Shown: in pieces, positions 32,727 through 41,264 of the stretch | Layout: each line of letters opens with the position of its first letter | How positions within the stretch are numbered: position 1 is the stretch's first letter | NCBI GenBank assembly: GCA_900320595.1 | Contig: ONSW01000003.1 | Coordinates: 1 to 64,000, forward strand | DNA: 64,000 bases | Direction: 5' to 3' | Source: an uncultured Eubacteriales bacterium | GTDB lineage: Bacteria > Bacillota > Clostridia > Oscillospirales > Oscillospiraceae | Notes under the pieces: model-generated | What the model saw: only the letters and a program-made list of their open reading frames with translations | What the model was told of the DNA's origin: nothing | Database searches by the model: none | Program-made: the position numbers and the translations under genes

Positions 32727-35057
32727 GTGATCTTAAGCAAAAGCCAGATGACTGAAGAAGACATCAAGCTGAACTATATCACGCCTGCCATCCAGGGCAA
32801 GGGCTGGCAGAACAAGATCACAATGGAGACCGCTGTCAAGCTGACAGACGGGAAAGTCAACCTGAAGGGGAATCTCACCTTCCGTGAGCCCGCCAAGAAA
32901 GCTGATTATCTCCTTTACATCAGTGCAAACAACCCCATCGCGGTCGTAGAGGCAAAGGATAATAATCACAGTATATCCTACGGCCTGCAGCAGGCGATGA
33001 CCTACGCTCAGATGCTGGATCTTCCCTTTGCTTACAGCTCCAACGGCGATGGGTTTGCCGAGCATGATTTCATCACCGGAACCGAGCGAGAGTTCGGTAT
33101 GGACGAGTTCCCGACAGAAGAGGAGCTGCTCGCGCGCCTCAATCAGGAAGCCAACATCACGCCCGCGCAGGAAGCGATCCGGCGTCAGCCGTATTACAGC
33201 AGTCAGAAGACCTATCCCCCGCGCTATTATCAGCGCATCGCTATCAACCGCACTGTGGACGCGATCGCCCGCGGCCAGCAGCGCCTGCTGCTGGTGATGG
33301 CCACCGGTACAGGCAAAACCTATACCGCTTTTCAGATCGTCTACCGTCTGCTGCAGAGCGGCATGAAACAGAAGATCCTCTACCTGGCAGACCGGAACAT
33401 CCTTGTTGATCAGTCGATCCAGCAGGACTTCGCGCCGCTGGAAAAAGTCATCCACAAAATCAACGTGGCAAAAGACGATCGCAGCACCATCACCTCACAT
33501 CAGGTGTATTTCTCTCTGTATCAGCAGTTGGTGGGCGACGATGATCAGGAGCACTTCTCCGAGCTGTTTGCGCCGGATTTCTTTGACCTGATCATCGTGG
33601 ACGAGTGTCACCGCGGCTCGGCCAAGGACGACAGCCGTTGGCGCAGGATTCTGGAGTACTTTGACTCCGCCACGCAGATCGGAATGACCGCGACGCCGAA
33701 AGAGACCAAATATATCTCAAACATCACCTATTTCGGAGACCCGATCTATACATACAGCCTGAAGGAAGGAATTGATGACGGCTTCCTTGCACCTTTCAAG
33801 GTCATCAATATCCAGACCAGCATCAGCGACGGCTGGCGCCCGTATGCCGGCCAGCTCGATATCTTCGGCAATCCCATCCCGGATCGCATCTACAATAACA
33901 GCGACTACGACTATAACATCATTATCACTGACCGCATTGAGCAGGTCGCCCAGGAGATCACCAATTATCTGAAAGCAACCGACCGCATGGCCAAGACGAT
34001 TGTATTCTGCGCCACGGAAGATGCGGCGGAGCGCATGAGATCGGCGTTGGTGAACCTTAACTCCGACATGGTCAAAAAGAACCCGGACTATGTCGTGCGC
34101 ATCACCGGCAGCGACGAGTACGGCAAAGCCAAGCTGGACTACTTTATCTCCGTTTCCGCCAAATATCCTGTCATAGCCACGACTTCCAAGCTGCTGTCCA
34201 CCGGCGCGGACTGCAAGATGACCAAGCTCATCGTCCTCGACGAGATGATCGGCTCCATGACGGAGTTCAAGCAGATCATCGGCCGCGGCACACGTCTGCG
34301 TGAAAAAGAAGGCAAGATGAGCTTTGTGGTCATGGACTTCCGAAATGTGACTCGACTCTTTGCCGACCCGGATTGGGACGGCCCCATCGAGATCGATCCG
34401 GATTATCCTTATAAACCGGGACCTAACCCCGGGCCGAATCCGCCTCCCGGGCCCGGCCCCTTCCCGCCTCCCGGGCCGCCCAGCCCGAAACCCATCGTGG
34501 ACAAAAACGGCTGCCGCGTGGAGATCACGCACAAGCTGGTATCGGTCTATGACACCAACGGTAAGCTGCTGCGGCAGGAGAGCATCACAGACTACACCAA
34601 GTCCAACATTCTTGGCCGTTATGCTTCACTGGAGAATTTCATCCGGCAGTGGTCCGCGGAAGACAAAAAATCTGCGATCCGCGATCTGCTTCTGCAGCAG
34701 GGTATCGATCTGGAGCAGATGAAAGAAGATCAGAATATGTCCGACGTGGACGATTTCGATTTCATCTGCCACGTCGCCTACGACAAGAAGCCCCTGACGC
34801 GCGCCGAGAGGGCCAACAACGTAAAGAAGAGGGACTTCCTGTCCCGGTACAGCGGCGACGCCCGCAAGGTTTTGGAGACGCTCCTGGAGCGCTATATGAA
34901 CGTCGGCGTATATGAGGTCGAGAAGACCGACATCCTCTATCTCGACGACTTCAAGGGCTACGGCAAGCCCTCCCGCATCGTTCAGCTCTTCGGCGGCAAA
35001 AGCGGCTATCTGAAAGCGGTCAAAGAGCTTGAAAACGAGATCTACACCGTCGGGTAA
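32727..35057 (+). CDS. hsdR: Type I restriction enzyme, restriction/translocation subunit
   Basis: HsdR cuts unmodified DNA after ATP-driven translocation. The roughly 776 residues show an N-terminal nuclease domain with VVEAKDNNHSIS (E-x-K) near residue 75, then a superfamily 2 helicase core: MATGTGKTYTAFQI (about 190), DECHRGSAKDD (about 290), GMTATPKETKY and the later QIIGRGTRLREKEG. A striking Pro-Gly linker (residues about 570-605) joins the core to an EcoEI-type C-terminal domain that binds HsdM. GTG 32727 follows GGAGGG; the open frame to 32661 starts inside the promoter repeat. hsdM follows 30 bases downstream. Confidence 0.93.
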   Translation: MILSKSQMTEEDIKLNYITPAIQGKGWQNKITMETAVKLTDGKVNLKGNLTFREPAKKADYLLYISANNPIAVVEAKDNNHSISYGLQQAMTYAQMLDLPFAYSSNGDGFAEHDFITGTEREFGMDEFPTEEELLARLNQEANITPAQEAIRRQPYYSSQKTYPPRYYQRIAINRTVDAIARGQQRLLLVMATGTGKTYTAFQIVYRLLQSGMKQKILYLADRNILVDQSIQQDFAPLEKVIHKINVAKDDRSTITSHQVYFSLYQQLVGDDDQEHFSELFAPDFFDLIIVDECHRGSAKDDSRWRRILEYFDSATQIGMTATPKETKYISNITYFGDPIYTYSLKEGIDDGFLAPFKVINIQTSISDGWRPYAGQLDIFGNPIPDRIYNNSDYDYNIIITDRIEQVAQEITNYLKATDRMAKTIVFCATEDAAERMRSALVNLNSDMVKKNPDYVVRITGSDEYGKAKLDYFISVSAKYPVIATTSKLLSTGADCKMTKLIVLDEMIGSMTEFKQIIGRGTRLREKEGKMSFVVMDFRNVTRLFADPDWDGPIEIDPDYPYKPGPNPGPNPPPGPGPFPPPGPPSPKPIVDKNGCRVEITHKLVSVYDTNGKLLRQESITDYTKSNILGRYASLENFIRQWSAEDKKSAIRDLLLQQGIDLEQMKEDQNMSDVDDFDFICHVAYDKKPLTRAERANNVKKRDFLSRYSGDARKVLETLLERYMNVGVYEVEKTDILYLDDFKGYGKPSRIVQLFGGKSGYLKAVKELENEIYTVG

Positions 35058-35087
35058 CGGCAAAACGACAGAAAGAGACGGATCAAG

Positions 35088-36563
35088 ATGAGCAATCTAT
35101 CCAGCTTTGTAAAGCGCCTGCGGGACATCATGCGCAACGACGCGGGCATCAACGGCGACGCGCAGCGCATCGAGCAGATCGCATGGCTGTTGTTTTTGAA
35201 GGTATATGACGCCAAAGAGCAGGATTGGGAATTCGACGAGGAAAACTATACTTCCATCATTCCCGAGCCCTGCCGCTGGTGCAATTGGGCGCACGACGAG
35301 ACAGGCAAAGGCTTGACCGGCGACGCCTTGCTTGACTTTGTCAACAACACGCTGTTCCCCAGACTCAAAAATCTGCCCGTCACGGCGGAGACGCCCATCA
35401 AGAAGGCCATCGTGCAGACCACTTTTGCCGACGCCAACAACTATATGAAGGACGGCGTGCTGCTGCGCCAGGTCGTGAACATCATCGACGAGCTGGATCT
35501 CGGCGACTATGAAGAGAGCCATGCCTTCGGCGAGATCTATGAGTCTATCCTCAAAGAGCTGCAGAGCGCCGGATCAGCCGGCGAATTCTACACGCCACGC
35601 GCTGTGACGCAGTTCATGGCGGAAATGATCGAGCCCAAGATCGGCGAAAAGATGGCGGACTTTGCCTGCGGTACGGGCGGCTTTCTTACCAGCTGGCTCA
35701 AGGTGCTGGAAAGGCAGATCAAGACGACCGACGACCGCGAGGAATACAGCAACAGCATTTACGGCATCGAGAAGAAGCAGTTCCCCTATATGCTCTGCAT
35801 CACCAACATGCTGCTGCACGGTCTGGACGTGCCGCGCGTCTATCATGACAACTCGCTTCTGAAGGACGTGCTGGACTATACCAAGGACGATCAGTTTGAC
35901 GTGATCCTCATGAATCCCCCATACGGCGGCAGCGAAAAGGCCGATGTAAAGAACCATTTTCCCTCGGACCTCGCCAGCTCCGAGACCGCCGATCTCTTCA
36001 TGTCCGTCATCATGTATCGGCTGAAAGAGAACGGCCGCGCCGCCGTTATCCTGCCCGACGGCTTCCTGTTCGGCACCGACAACGCCAAGATCAATATCAA
36101 GAAAAAGCTGCTTTCGGAGTTCGATCTTCACACCGTCATCCGTATGCCGGGCAGCGTCTTCTCGCCCTACACCTCCATCACCACGAACATTCTGTTCTTT
36201 GAGCGCACCGGCCCTACAACGGAGACATGGTTCTACCGCCTGGACATGCCGGAGGGCTATAAGCATTTCTCCAAGACCAAGCCCATGAAGCCGGAGCATT
36301 TCGCGCCGGTCGTCGAATGGTGGAATGACCGCAGGGAGATCAGCGAGGACGGTTTTGACAAAGCGAAGAAGTACACCGTGCAGCAGCTCTCGGAGGAGCT
36401 GGGCTACAACCTCGATCAGTGCGGCTTTCCCCATGAGGAAGAGGAGATCCTGGCACCCATGGATCTGATCCAGCGCTATCAGGAGGAGCGCGCTTCTCTG
36501 AACGCAGAGATCGACCGGGTGCTGGCCGAAATCACCGCCAAGCTGGGAGGGGCAGAGCTATGA
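35088..36563 (+). CDS. hsdM: Type I restriction enzyme, methyltransferase subunit
   Basis: HsdM methylates adenine at the N6 position in the sequence chosen by HsdS. The 491-residue protein has the helical N-terminal HsdM domain (LSSFVKRLRDIMRNDAGING), the S-adenosylmethionine motif ADFACGTGGFLTSW (about residue 190) and catalytic motif IV NPPYGGSEKAD (about 275). GSAGEFYTPRAVTQFM is the conserved HsdM segment ahead of the methyltransferase core. Its TGA overlaps the ATG of hsdS (ATGA at 36560-36563), as is usual in these operons. Confidence 0.95.
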   Translation: MSNLSSFVKRLRDIMRNDAGINGDAQRIEQIAWLLFLKVYDAKEQDWEFDEENYTSIIPEPCRWCNWAHDETGKGLTGDALLDFVNNTLFPRLKNLPVTAETPIKKAIVQTTFADANNYMKDGVLLRQVVNIIDELDLGDYEESHAFGEIYESILKELQSAGSAGEFYTPRAVTQFMAEMIEPKIGEKMADFACGTGGFLTSWLKVLERQIKTTDDREEYSNSIYGIEKKQFPYMLCITNMLLHGLDVPRVYHDNSLLKDVLDYTKDDQFDVILMNPPYGGSEKADVKNHFPSDLASSETADLFMSVIMYRLKENGRAAVILPDGFLFGTDNAKINIKKKLLSEFDLHTVIRMPGSVFSPYTSITTNILFFERTGPTTETWFYRLDMPEGYKHFSKTKPMKPEHFAPVVEWWNDRREISEDGFDKAKKYTVQQLSEELGYNLDQCGFPHEEEEILAPMDLIQRYQEERASLNAEIDRVLAEITAKLGGAEL

Positions 36564-37999
36564 CGCCCCAGGAACTGAAAAACAGTATCCTTCAGCTTGC
36601 CATCCAGGGGAAGCTCGTCGAGCAGCGCCCGGAAGAGGGCACAGCGGAGGAACTGTACAAGCAGATCCAGGCCGAGAAGCTGGCCCTCATCAAAGCTGGA
36701 AAAATCAAAAAAGAAAAACCCCTGCCGGAGATCACCGAGGATGAGATTCCCTTTGAGATTCCGGAGAGCTGGATGTGGGTGCGGCTTAACACTGTTATTT
36801 CTTTGCTCTCAGGATCAGATCTGACACCCGACAAGTATAATGCTCAATGCAAAGGGATTCCATATATTACTGGTGCAAGCAACATCGAAGGAAACTCGAT
36901 TATTATAAACCGCTGGACTGAATATCCCAACAACATTGCACACTGTGGCGACTTGCTGTTGACATGTAAAGGAACTGTAGGGAAAACATCTATCCTTGCA
37001 GAAAAAGAAGTCCATATTGCTCGCCAGATTATGGCTATTACCCCCATTCTGGTAGACACGGTTTTTATTCAACGTTTTATCGAATGCCAAGTCGACAATT
37101 TGAAATCAAAAGCCAAGAGCATGATTCCCGGAATAGAACGGGACAATGTGTTAAAACTTGCATTACCCCTCCCGCCGCTGGCCGAGCAGAAGCGCATCGT
37201 CGCAAAGATCGAAGAGCTGCTGCCGCTGATCGAGCGCTATGAAAAGGCGTGGAGCCGTCTGGAGGACTTCAACAAGCGCTTCCCGGTCGATATGCAGAAG
37301 TCTATCCTGCAGATGGCCATTCAAGGCAAGCTGGTGGAGCAGCGCCCCGAGGAAGGTACCGGCGAAGAACTCTACCGCCAGATCCAGACCGAAAAGCAGG
37401 CACTCATCAAAGCCGGGAAGATCAAAAAAGAAAAGCCCCTGCCGGAGATCACAGAGGACGAGATACCGTTTGAAATCCCGGAGAGCTGGAAGTGGGTAAG
37501 ATTATCAAATTTGGCAAGTGCAATCGTAGATTGTCCGCACTCTACTCCTCATTATCATGAGCAAAGCACCGACTATGTAGCTATTGATACAAACTGTATT
37601 GATGCTGATAGCAATATTACAGGTTGGAGATATGTTGACGAGGAAACATATCGAGTGAGAATCTCTCGCCTTCAACCCATTCTTAACGATATTGTGTATA
37701 CACGAGAGGGTTCTATTTGCAGAGCGGCAATCTTGCCAGCCAACAAAGCTGTTTGCTTAGGGCAAAGAGTAATGCTAATACGTTGCCCGGATGGAGTATT
37801 ATCAGAATACATAAAGATGATTTTGATGGCGCCTCAAACAGTTAATACTCTAACTGCAAAGCAGAAGGGTATTGGGGCAAAACATGTCAATGTTGCTGAT
37901 GTCTGCAATTTACTACTCCCACTGCCACCCACAACTGAACAAGAAAGAATTATTGCCAAACTTGAGTTGTTAATGCCGCTCTGCAGGAGACTAAAATGA
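36560..37999 (+). CDS. hsdS: Type I restriction enzyme, specificity subunit
   Basis: HsdS has 479 residues and two target-recognition domains (about 75-200 and 315-450) with lower GC than the rest. Two near-identical conserved stretches precede them: LAIQGKLVEQRPEEGTAEEL near residue 12 and its copy near 252, each running on to ITEDEIPFEIPESW. Coiled-coil spacers follow each recognition domain, LPPLAEQKRIVAKIEELLPL after the first and LPPTTEQERIIAKLELLMPL ending CRRLK at the C-terminus. The duplicated arms could recombine to swap recognition domains. The coding sequence of its C-terminal end recurs as orphan fragments at 38203-38265 and 40144-40197. The next gene starts inside its stop codon. 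Confidence 0.93.
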   Translation: MTPQELKNSILQLAIQGKLVEQRPEEGTAEELYKQIQAEKLALIKAGKIKKEKPLPEITEDEIPFEIPESWMWVRLNTVISLLSGSDLTPDKYNAQCKGIPYITGASNIEGNSIIINRWTEYPNNIAHCGDLLLTCKGTVGKTSILAEKEVHIARQIMAITPILVDTVFIQRFIECQVDNLKSKAKSMIPGIERDNVLKLALPLPPLAEQKRIVAKIEELLPLIERYEKAWSRLEDFNKRFPVDMQKSILQMAIQGKLVEQRPEEGTGEELYRQIQTEKQALIKAGKIKKEKPLPEITEDEIPFEIPESWKWVRLSNLASAIVDCPHSTPHYHEQSTDYVAIDTNCIDADSNITGWRYVDEETYRVRISRLQPILNDIVYTREGSICRAAILPANKAVCLGQRVMLIRCPDGVLSEYIKMILMAPQTVNTLTAKQKGIGAKHVNVADVCNLLLPLPPTTEQERIIAKLELLMPLCRRLK

Positions 38000-38196
38000 A
38001 AATTAAAATTCCTTTTAATGCCCCGCTTAATCCTAAAGATTCAGAAAATGAAACGTATGGATGCCGGGCGAACAATCCGGACATTTGTAGAAACAACGGG
38101 ATTCCAGGTCTTTGTGCTTTTGAGAATGCCGATTGCATCTGCAAAAGTCCTTCAAAGGCATGGAAAAAACAGTATCATAAGCTTAAAGAATCATAA
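37996..38196 (+). CDS. Small Cys-rich protein translationally coupled to hsdS
   Basis: A 66-residue product whose ATG overlaps the hsdS TGA (ATGA). It has five cysteines in a spaced pattern, GCRANNPDICRNNGIPGLC and NADCICK, followed by a basic aromatic tail (SKAWKKQYHKLKES). The pattern suggests metal or Fe-S binding. I do not recognise the family. It is AT-rich compared with hsdS and ends seven bases before an orphan HsdS tail fragment. It may belong with the two following Cys-containing proteins, which together replace the space behind hsdS. Confidence 0.6.
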   Translation: MKIKIPFNAPLNPKDSENETYGCRANNPDICRNNGIPGLCAFENADCICKSPSKAWKKQYHKLKES

Positions 38197-38202
38197 TCCT
38201 TT

Positions 38203-38265
38203 GAGCAGAAGCGCATCGTCGCCCGGCTGGAAGAACTTCTGCGCCTATGCGAGAGAATGAAATGA
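38203..38265 (+). pseudogene. Orphan HsdS C-terminal fragment (scar B)
   Basis: In frame, these bases encode EQKRIVARLEELLRLCERMK and a TGA stop, clearly the C-terminal end of an HsdS subunit. The first 20 bases, GAGCAGAAGCGCATCGTCGC, are identical to the internal spacer of the intact hsdS near 37187. No start precedes it. It is a remnant of another hsdS allele or the mark of an insertion behind hsdS. Confidence 0.75.
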
Positions 38266-38281
38266 AGGAACACAAAACACG

Positions 38282-39157
38282 ATGATCAATGATTTTTTGG
38301 ATGCAATTCTTGCCGATTTTGAATCCTATATTCAATCTGGCCAAGACCTTTGTAAGCTGAGAGATACTCATTTTGATGCTGGGAGAATCCCAGATTATTC
38401 AGATATTAACATTCAGCAACTGTATCTCCTCAGATATGCTTATGCCTATGCATTTGAATACAAATATATGTATCAGTTCTTACTTAAGAAACTACCACCT
38501 TTTCAGTCCCTGGAAGTAACTTCTGTTGGGTGCGGTAGCATGGTTGATTACTGGTCCCTCTCCCGCGTTGTCGGAGAATCCTGTACCATTGATTATAGAG
38601 GGATTGATACGATTGAATGGTTTTATCAGTTTCCGGCCAGGCCTTGGGACTCAGTGGAGCATTATTGTGAAAACGCAGTTGATTATTTTAAACGAGAAGA
38701 ACTATCATCTGACATTTACATCTTCCCAAAATCTATCAGCGAGTTTTCCTTGAACGAGATAAGCCAGATAGCAGATTGCTTTTCTGCTGATAGCATTATA
38801 AAAGATAAGATTCACTTTCTTTTCTCACTGAGAAATGACCAAGGAAGCATGTCAAGAGATGCCCAAAAGACACAGGTGTTATACAACAAACTGCTGGATA
38901 TCGGCTTTCGAACGTCCGATGTATGTAACAAATATGCCCATTTTGGATCAGATGTCTACAACAAAACGATACAAAGTGTAGATCCGGATTTCCAGCACCC
39001 AGGGGCACAAATTGATTGTCTCAGAGATTTATACTCGCATTGCCCAAAATTCTCACATTGCGTCGAGCATCAAGGTTGTCAAGATAGATTGGGAAGATTT
39101 CCAATGTTGAGATGTAAATATGCAGCATGGCAGTCTTTTTCTTTTGAACGGGAGTGA
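38282..39157 (+). CDS. Methyltransferase-like protein with C-terminal cysteine cluster
   Basis: The 291-residue protein has a segment LEVTSVGCGSMVDYWSLSRV followed 25 residues later by IDYRGIDTIEWF, the glycine-rich loop and acidic strand end of an S-adenosylmethionine Rossmann fold, though no catalytic motif can be named. The C-terminus holds four cysteines, HCPKFSHCVEHQGCQDRLG and LRCKYAAW. ATG 38282 lies 17 bases after the scar B stop with GAAGGA upstream. It ends five bases before the DUF1848 start, so the two are coupled. Low GC and AT-rich codons set it apart from hsdM. Function unknown; modification of a small substrate is a guess. Confidence 0.55.
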   Translation: MINDFLDAILADFESYIQSGQDLCKLRDTHFDAGRIPDYSDINIQQLYLLRYAYAYAFEYKYMYQFLLKKLPPFQSLEVTSVGCGSMVDYWSLSRVVGESCTIDYRGIDTIEWFYQFPARPWDSVEHYCENAVDYFKREELSSDIYIFPKSISEFSLNEISQIADCFSADSIIKDKIHFLFSLRNDQGSMSRDAQKTQVLYNKLLDIGFRTSDVCNKYAHFGSDVYNKTIQSVDPDFQHPGAQIDCLRDLYSHCPKFSHCVEHQGCQDRLGRFPMLRCKYAAWQSFSFERE

Positions 39158-39162
39158 TTATT

Positions 39163-40119
39163 GTGATCATAAGTGCAAGTAGAAGAACCGATATCCCTAC
39201 CTATTACTCCGAGTGGCTGTTCAACCGTCTCCGGGAGGAATATGTTTTGGTGCGGAATCCCATGAACACGCATCAAGTCGGGAGAATCAGTTTATCTCCC
39301 GACGTGGTTGACGGACTTGTCCTTTGGACAAAAAACCCCATCCCGATGCTCGGGCGTCTTCATGAGCTTGAAAAGTATAATTTCTATTTTCAGTTTACTC
39401 TGAACGCCTATGGCAAAGACGTCGAGCCCAATATCCCCTCCAAGAACGATACAATCCTGCCCGCCTTCATTCAGTTGTCGAAAGCGGTTGGCCGAGATCG
39501 GGTGATATGGCGTTATGATCCGATCCTTCTCAACGCGGATTATACGATGGAGTATCACTGCAAGTATTTCAAACGGCTCGCGGCCAAATTGAGTGAGTAT
39601 ACGGAGAAATGCACGGTCAGTTTTCTTGATCTGTATAAGAATACAGCAAGAAATGTCCAGCCTCTGCAAATCCAGATCGAAACGCACGATCAGCAGCTCG
39701 AACTGTTGAGCACTTTTTCAGAGATTGCTCATCACTACGGCATTTTCATTGATACCTGTGCGGAGGCAATAGAGCTCAACGGGCTTCAGATCCCTCACGC
39801 CTGCTGCATTGACAAAGAGCGATTGGAGCGGCTCGGGCATTGCAAGCTCAAGGTCGAAAAGGATAAAAACCAGCGGCCGGAATGCGGTTGCGTGGCGAGC
39901 ATTGACATCGGCGCCTATAACACCTGTAAAAACGGTTGCCTGTATTGCTATGCAAACTACAGCGGCAAAACCGTGCAGACAAACAGCGAAAAGCATAATC
40001 CAAATTCCCCGCTCTTGTTTGGCGAAGTCGGGGAAGAAGATAAGGTAATTGAACGAAAAGTAAAATCATGGAAAGTAGATTCACCAGGATCGTATCAGGA
40101 AAGTCTGTTCGATTCATGA
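39163..40119 (+). CDS. DUF1848 family protein with radical-SAM-like cysteine motif
   Basis: The start VIISASRRTDIPTYYSEWLF and the segments PDVVDGLVLWTKNPIPML and DRVIWRYDPILLNADYTMEY are the hallmarks of DUF1848. Cysteines 255, 259 and 262 in TCKNGCLYCYANYSG form CX3CX2C, the Fe-S motif of radical SAM enzymes, but at the C-terminus rather than the N-terminus, as known for this family; further cysteines (ECGCVAS) lie just before. The family's reaction is unknown. GTG 39163 follows GGGAG at eight bases; an earlier GTG at 39154 touches the ribosome site. It is the second gene behind scar B and is followed by scar C. Confidence 0.85.
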   Translation: MIISASRRTDIPTYYSEWLFNRLREEYVLVRNPMNTHQVGRISLSPDVVDGLVLWTKNPIPMLGRLHELEKYNFYFQFTLNAYGKDVEPNIPSKNDTILPAFIQLSKAVGRDRVIWRYDPILLNADYTMEYHCKYFKRLAAKLSEYTEKCTVSFLDLYKNTARNVQPLQIQIETHDQQLELLSTFSEIAHHYGIFIDTCAEAIELNGLQIPHACCIDKERLERLGHCKLKVEKDKNQRPECGCVASIDIGAYNTCKNGCLYCYANYSGKTVQTNSEKHNPNSPLLFGEVGEEDKVIERKVKSWKVDSPGSYQESLFDS

Positions 40120-40143
40120 TCAGACAAGCTTTTCAATGCATAG

Positions 40144-40197
40144 CGCATCGTCACTCGGTTGAAAGAGCTCATGCCCCTGTGCGAGAGATTGAAATGA
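40144..40197 (+). pseudogene. Orphan HsdS C-terminal fragment (scar C)
   Basis: In one frame these bases encode RIVTRLKELMPLCERLK and a TGA, a second orphan end of an HsdS subunit, closest in wording to the real C-terminus (KLELLMPLCRRLK). It follows the DUF1848 gene by 24 bases and precedes the DUF2971 gene. There is no start codon or recognition domain upstream. Confidence 0.7.
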
Positions 40198-40268
40198 AAT
40201 GCGCAGGGGTAGATGCTCCGCAGGCAGAAACAAAGCCTTGTTCTTTATGAAGCAGTAAGGAGTAAAAC

Positions 40269-41234
40269 ATGAAAGGAACAATAATCCGTTTTTCCGAACT
40301 GTTTTCGGACGGTATCAACGATGTTGTCTTCCGCTATTCCTCTCCGGATGTGTTTTATAAGACCTTATCAAAAATGTCTTTGAGATTCACTCGAGGCGAT
40401 TGCTTCAATGATTACGAAGACGGTGAGGTAGTTAACGAGCTATATCTTGATTGTTTATCTGAACTGATCCAAGAAGGCGAAATCGATAAGGATTTCTTTG
40501 TTGCAGCAGCGATGACAGAAGTCAAGCATCTGGTTTGGCTGGTCGGAGAAGATATCGCTACGCAAATTGAATGTAAGCCATTTATCTGCTGCTTTTCCAA
40601 AGAGAAAGACTCTCTGCAAATGTGGCAGTACTATTCTAAAGGCGGTAATTTTGAAGGGTACAACATCGGCTTCAGGCTGAATAAGTTGCTTAACGTCAAC
40701 TCATCGTTTGTAGAAATGGGCGCGGTTGTATATGATGAGGAAATACAGAAAAGGAGTATTAAGCTCGCTATTTCAACATCCTTCAAGGATTACCAAGAGA
40801 ATGTACGGCTAAAAGAAACTCAACAGATAGCGATGAGTCAAGAGCAATTGCTCGAATATGAACTTGGTGTTCTGCGCTCCAGGCTTGCGAAGCTATCATG
40901 CTTTTTCAAGAGACCCTGTTTCTCCGGAGAAAAGGAGATACGAGTGGTCATCAAAGTACCGATTGAAGAGAAGTCCAGAGATTCCGCTTGGTCAGGGTCA
41001 AAGGACCAAGAAAAGAATGTACAGATCGAGTACCGGATTCAACAAGCATTGATGATCCCTTACATAGAATTGCCCATCAATCCTCGAAGCGTTGAGTGCG
41101 TAACGATCGGACCCATTACTTCTTCGAAAAATATCGCTCTGGAAAAGAATGCGGATGTCGTAAACGAATTCGTCACAGGACGCCTGGGACGCTCGATTCC
41201 CGTTCTGTCTTCTTCAATCCCGGTTCGTTTTTAA
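40269..41234 (+). CDS. DUF2971 family protein
   Basis: The 321-residue protein fits DUF2971, a family frequent in phage-defence and restriction islands. Typical segments are VFYKTLSKMSLRFTRGDCFN (family pattern: few strands, then SLRFS..NFND), FICCFSKEKDSLQMWQYYSK (pattern CFS...LMW.HY) and CFSGEKEIRVVIK (pattern W..EKEWR). The biochemical role is unknown; ADP-ribosyltransferase-like folds have been suggested for relatives, which I cannot test. AAGGAG precedes ATG 40269. It stands 71 bases behind scar C and 30 bases ahead of the HEPN-like gene. Confidence 0.75.
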   Translation: MKGTIIRFSELFSDGINDVVFRYSSPDVFYKTLSKMSLRFTRGDCFNDYEDGEVVNELYLDCLSELIQEGEIDKDFFVAAAMTEVKHLVWLVGEDIATQIECKPFICCFSKEKDSLQMWQYYSKGGNFEGYNIGFRLNKLLNVNSSFVEMGAVVYDEEIQKRSIKLAISTSFKDYQENVRLKETQQIAMSQEQLLEYELGVLRSRLAKLSCFFKRPCFSGEKEIRVVIKVPIEEKSRDSAWSGSKDQEKNVQIEYRIQQALMIPYIELPINPRSVECVTIGPITSSKNIALEKNADVVNEFVTGRLGRSIPVLSSSIPVRF

Positions 41235-41264
41235 TTATGCCGAAGAGAAAAATGAGGAAATGCG

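Noticed and set aside
38000..38265. Continuation of hsdS by a frameshift through scar B
   Set aside because: The intact hsdS already has a complete C-terminal spacer and stop at 37999, so fragment B is a duplicate end, not the missing end of the same gene.
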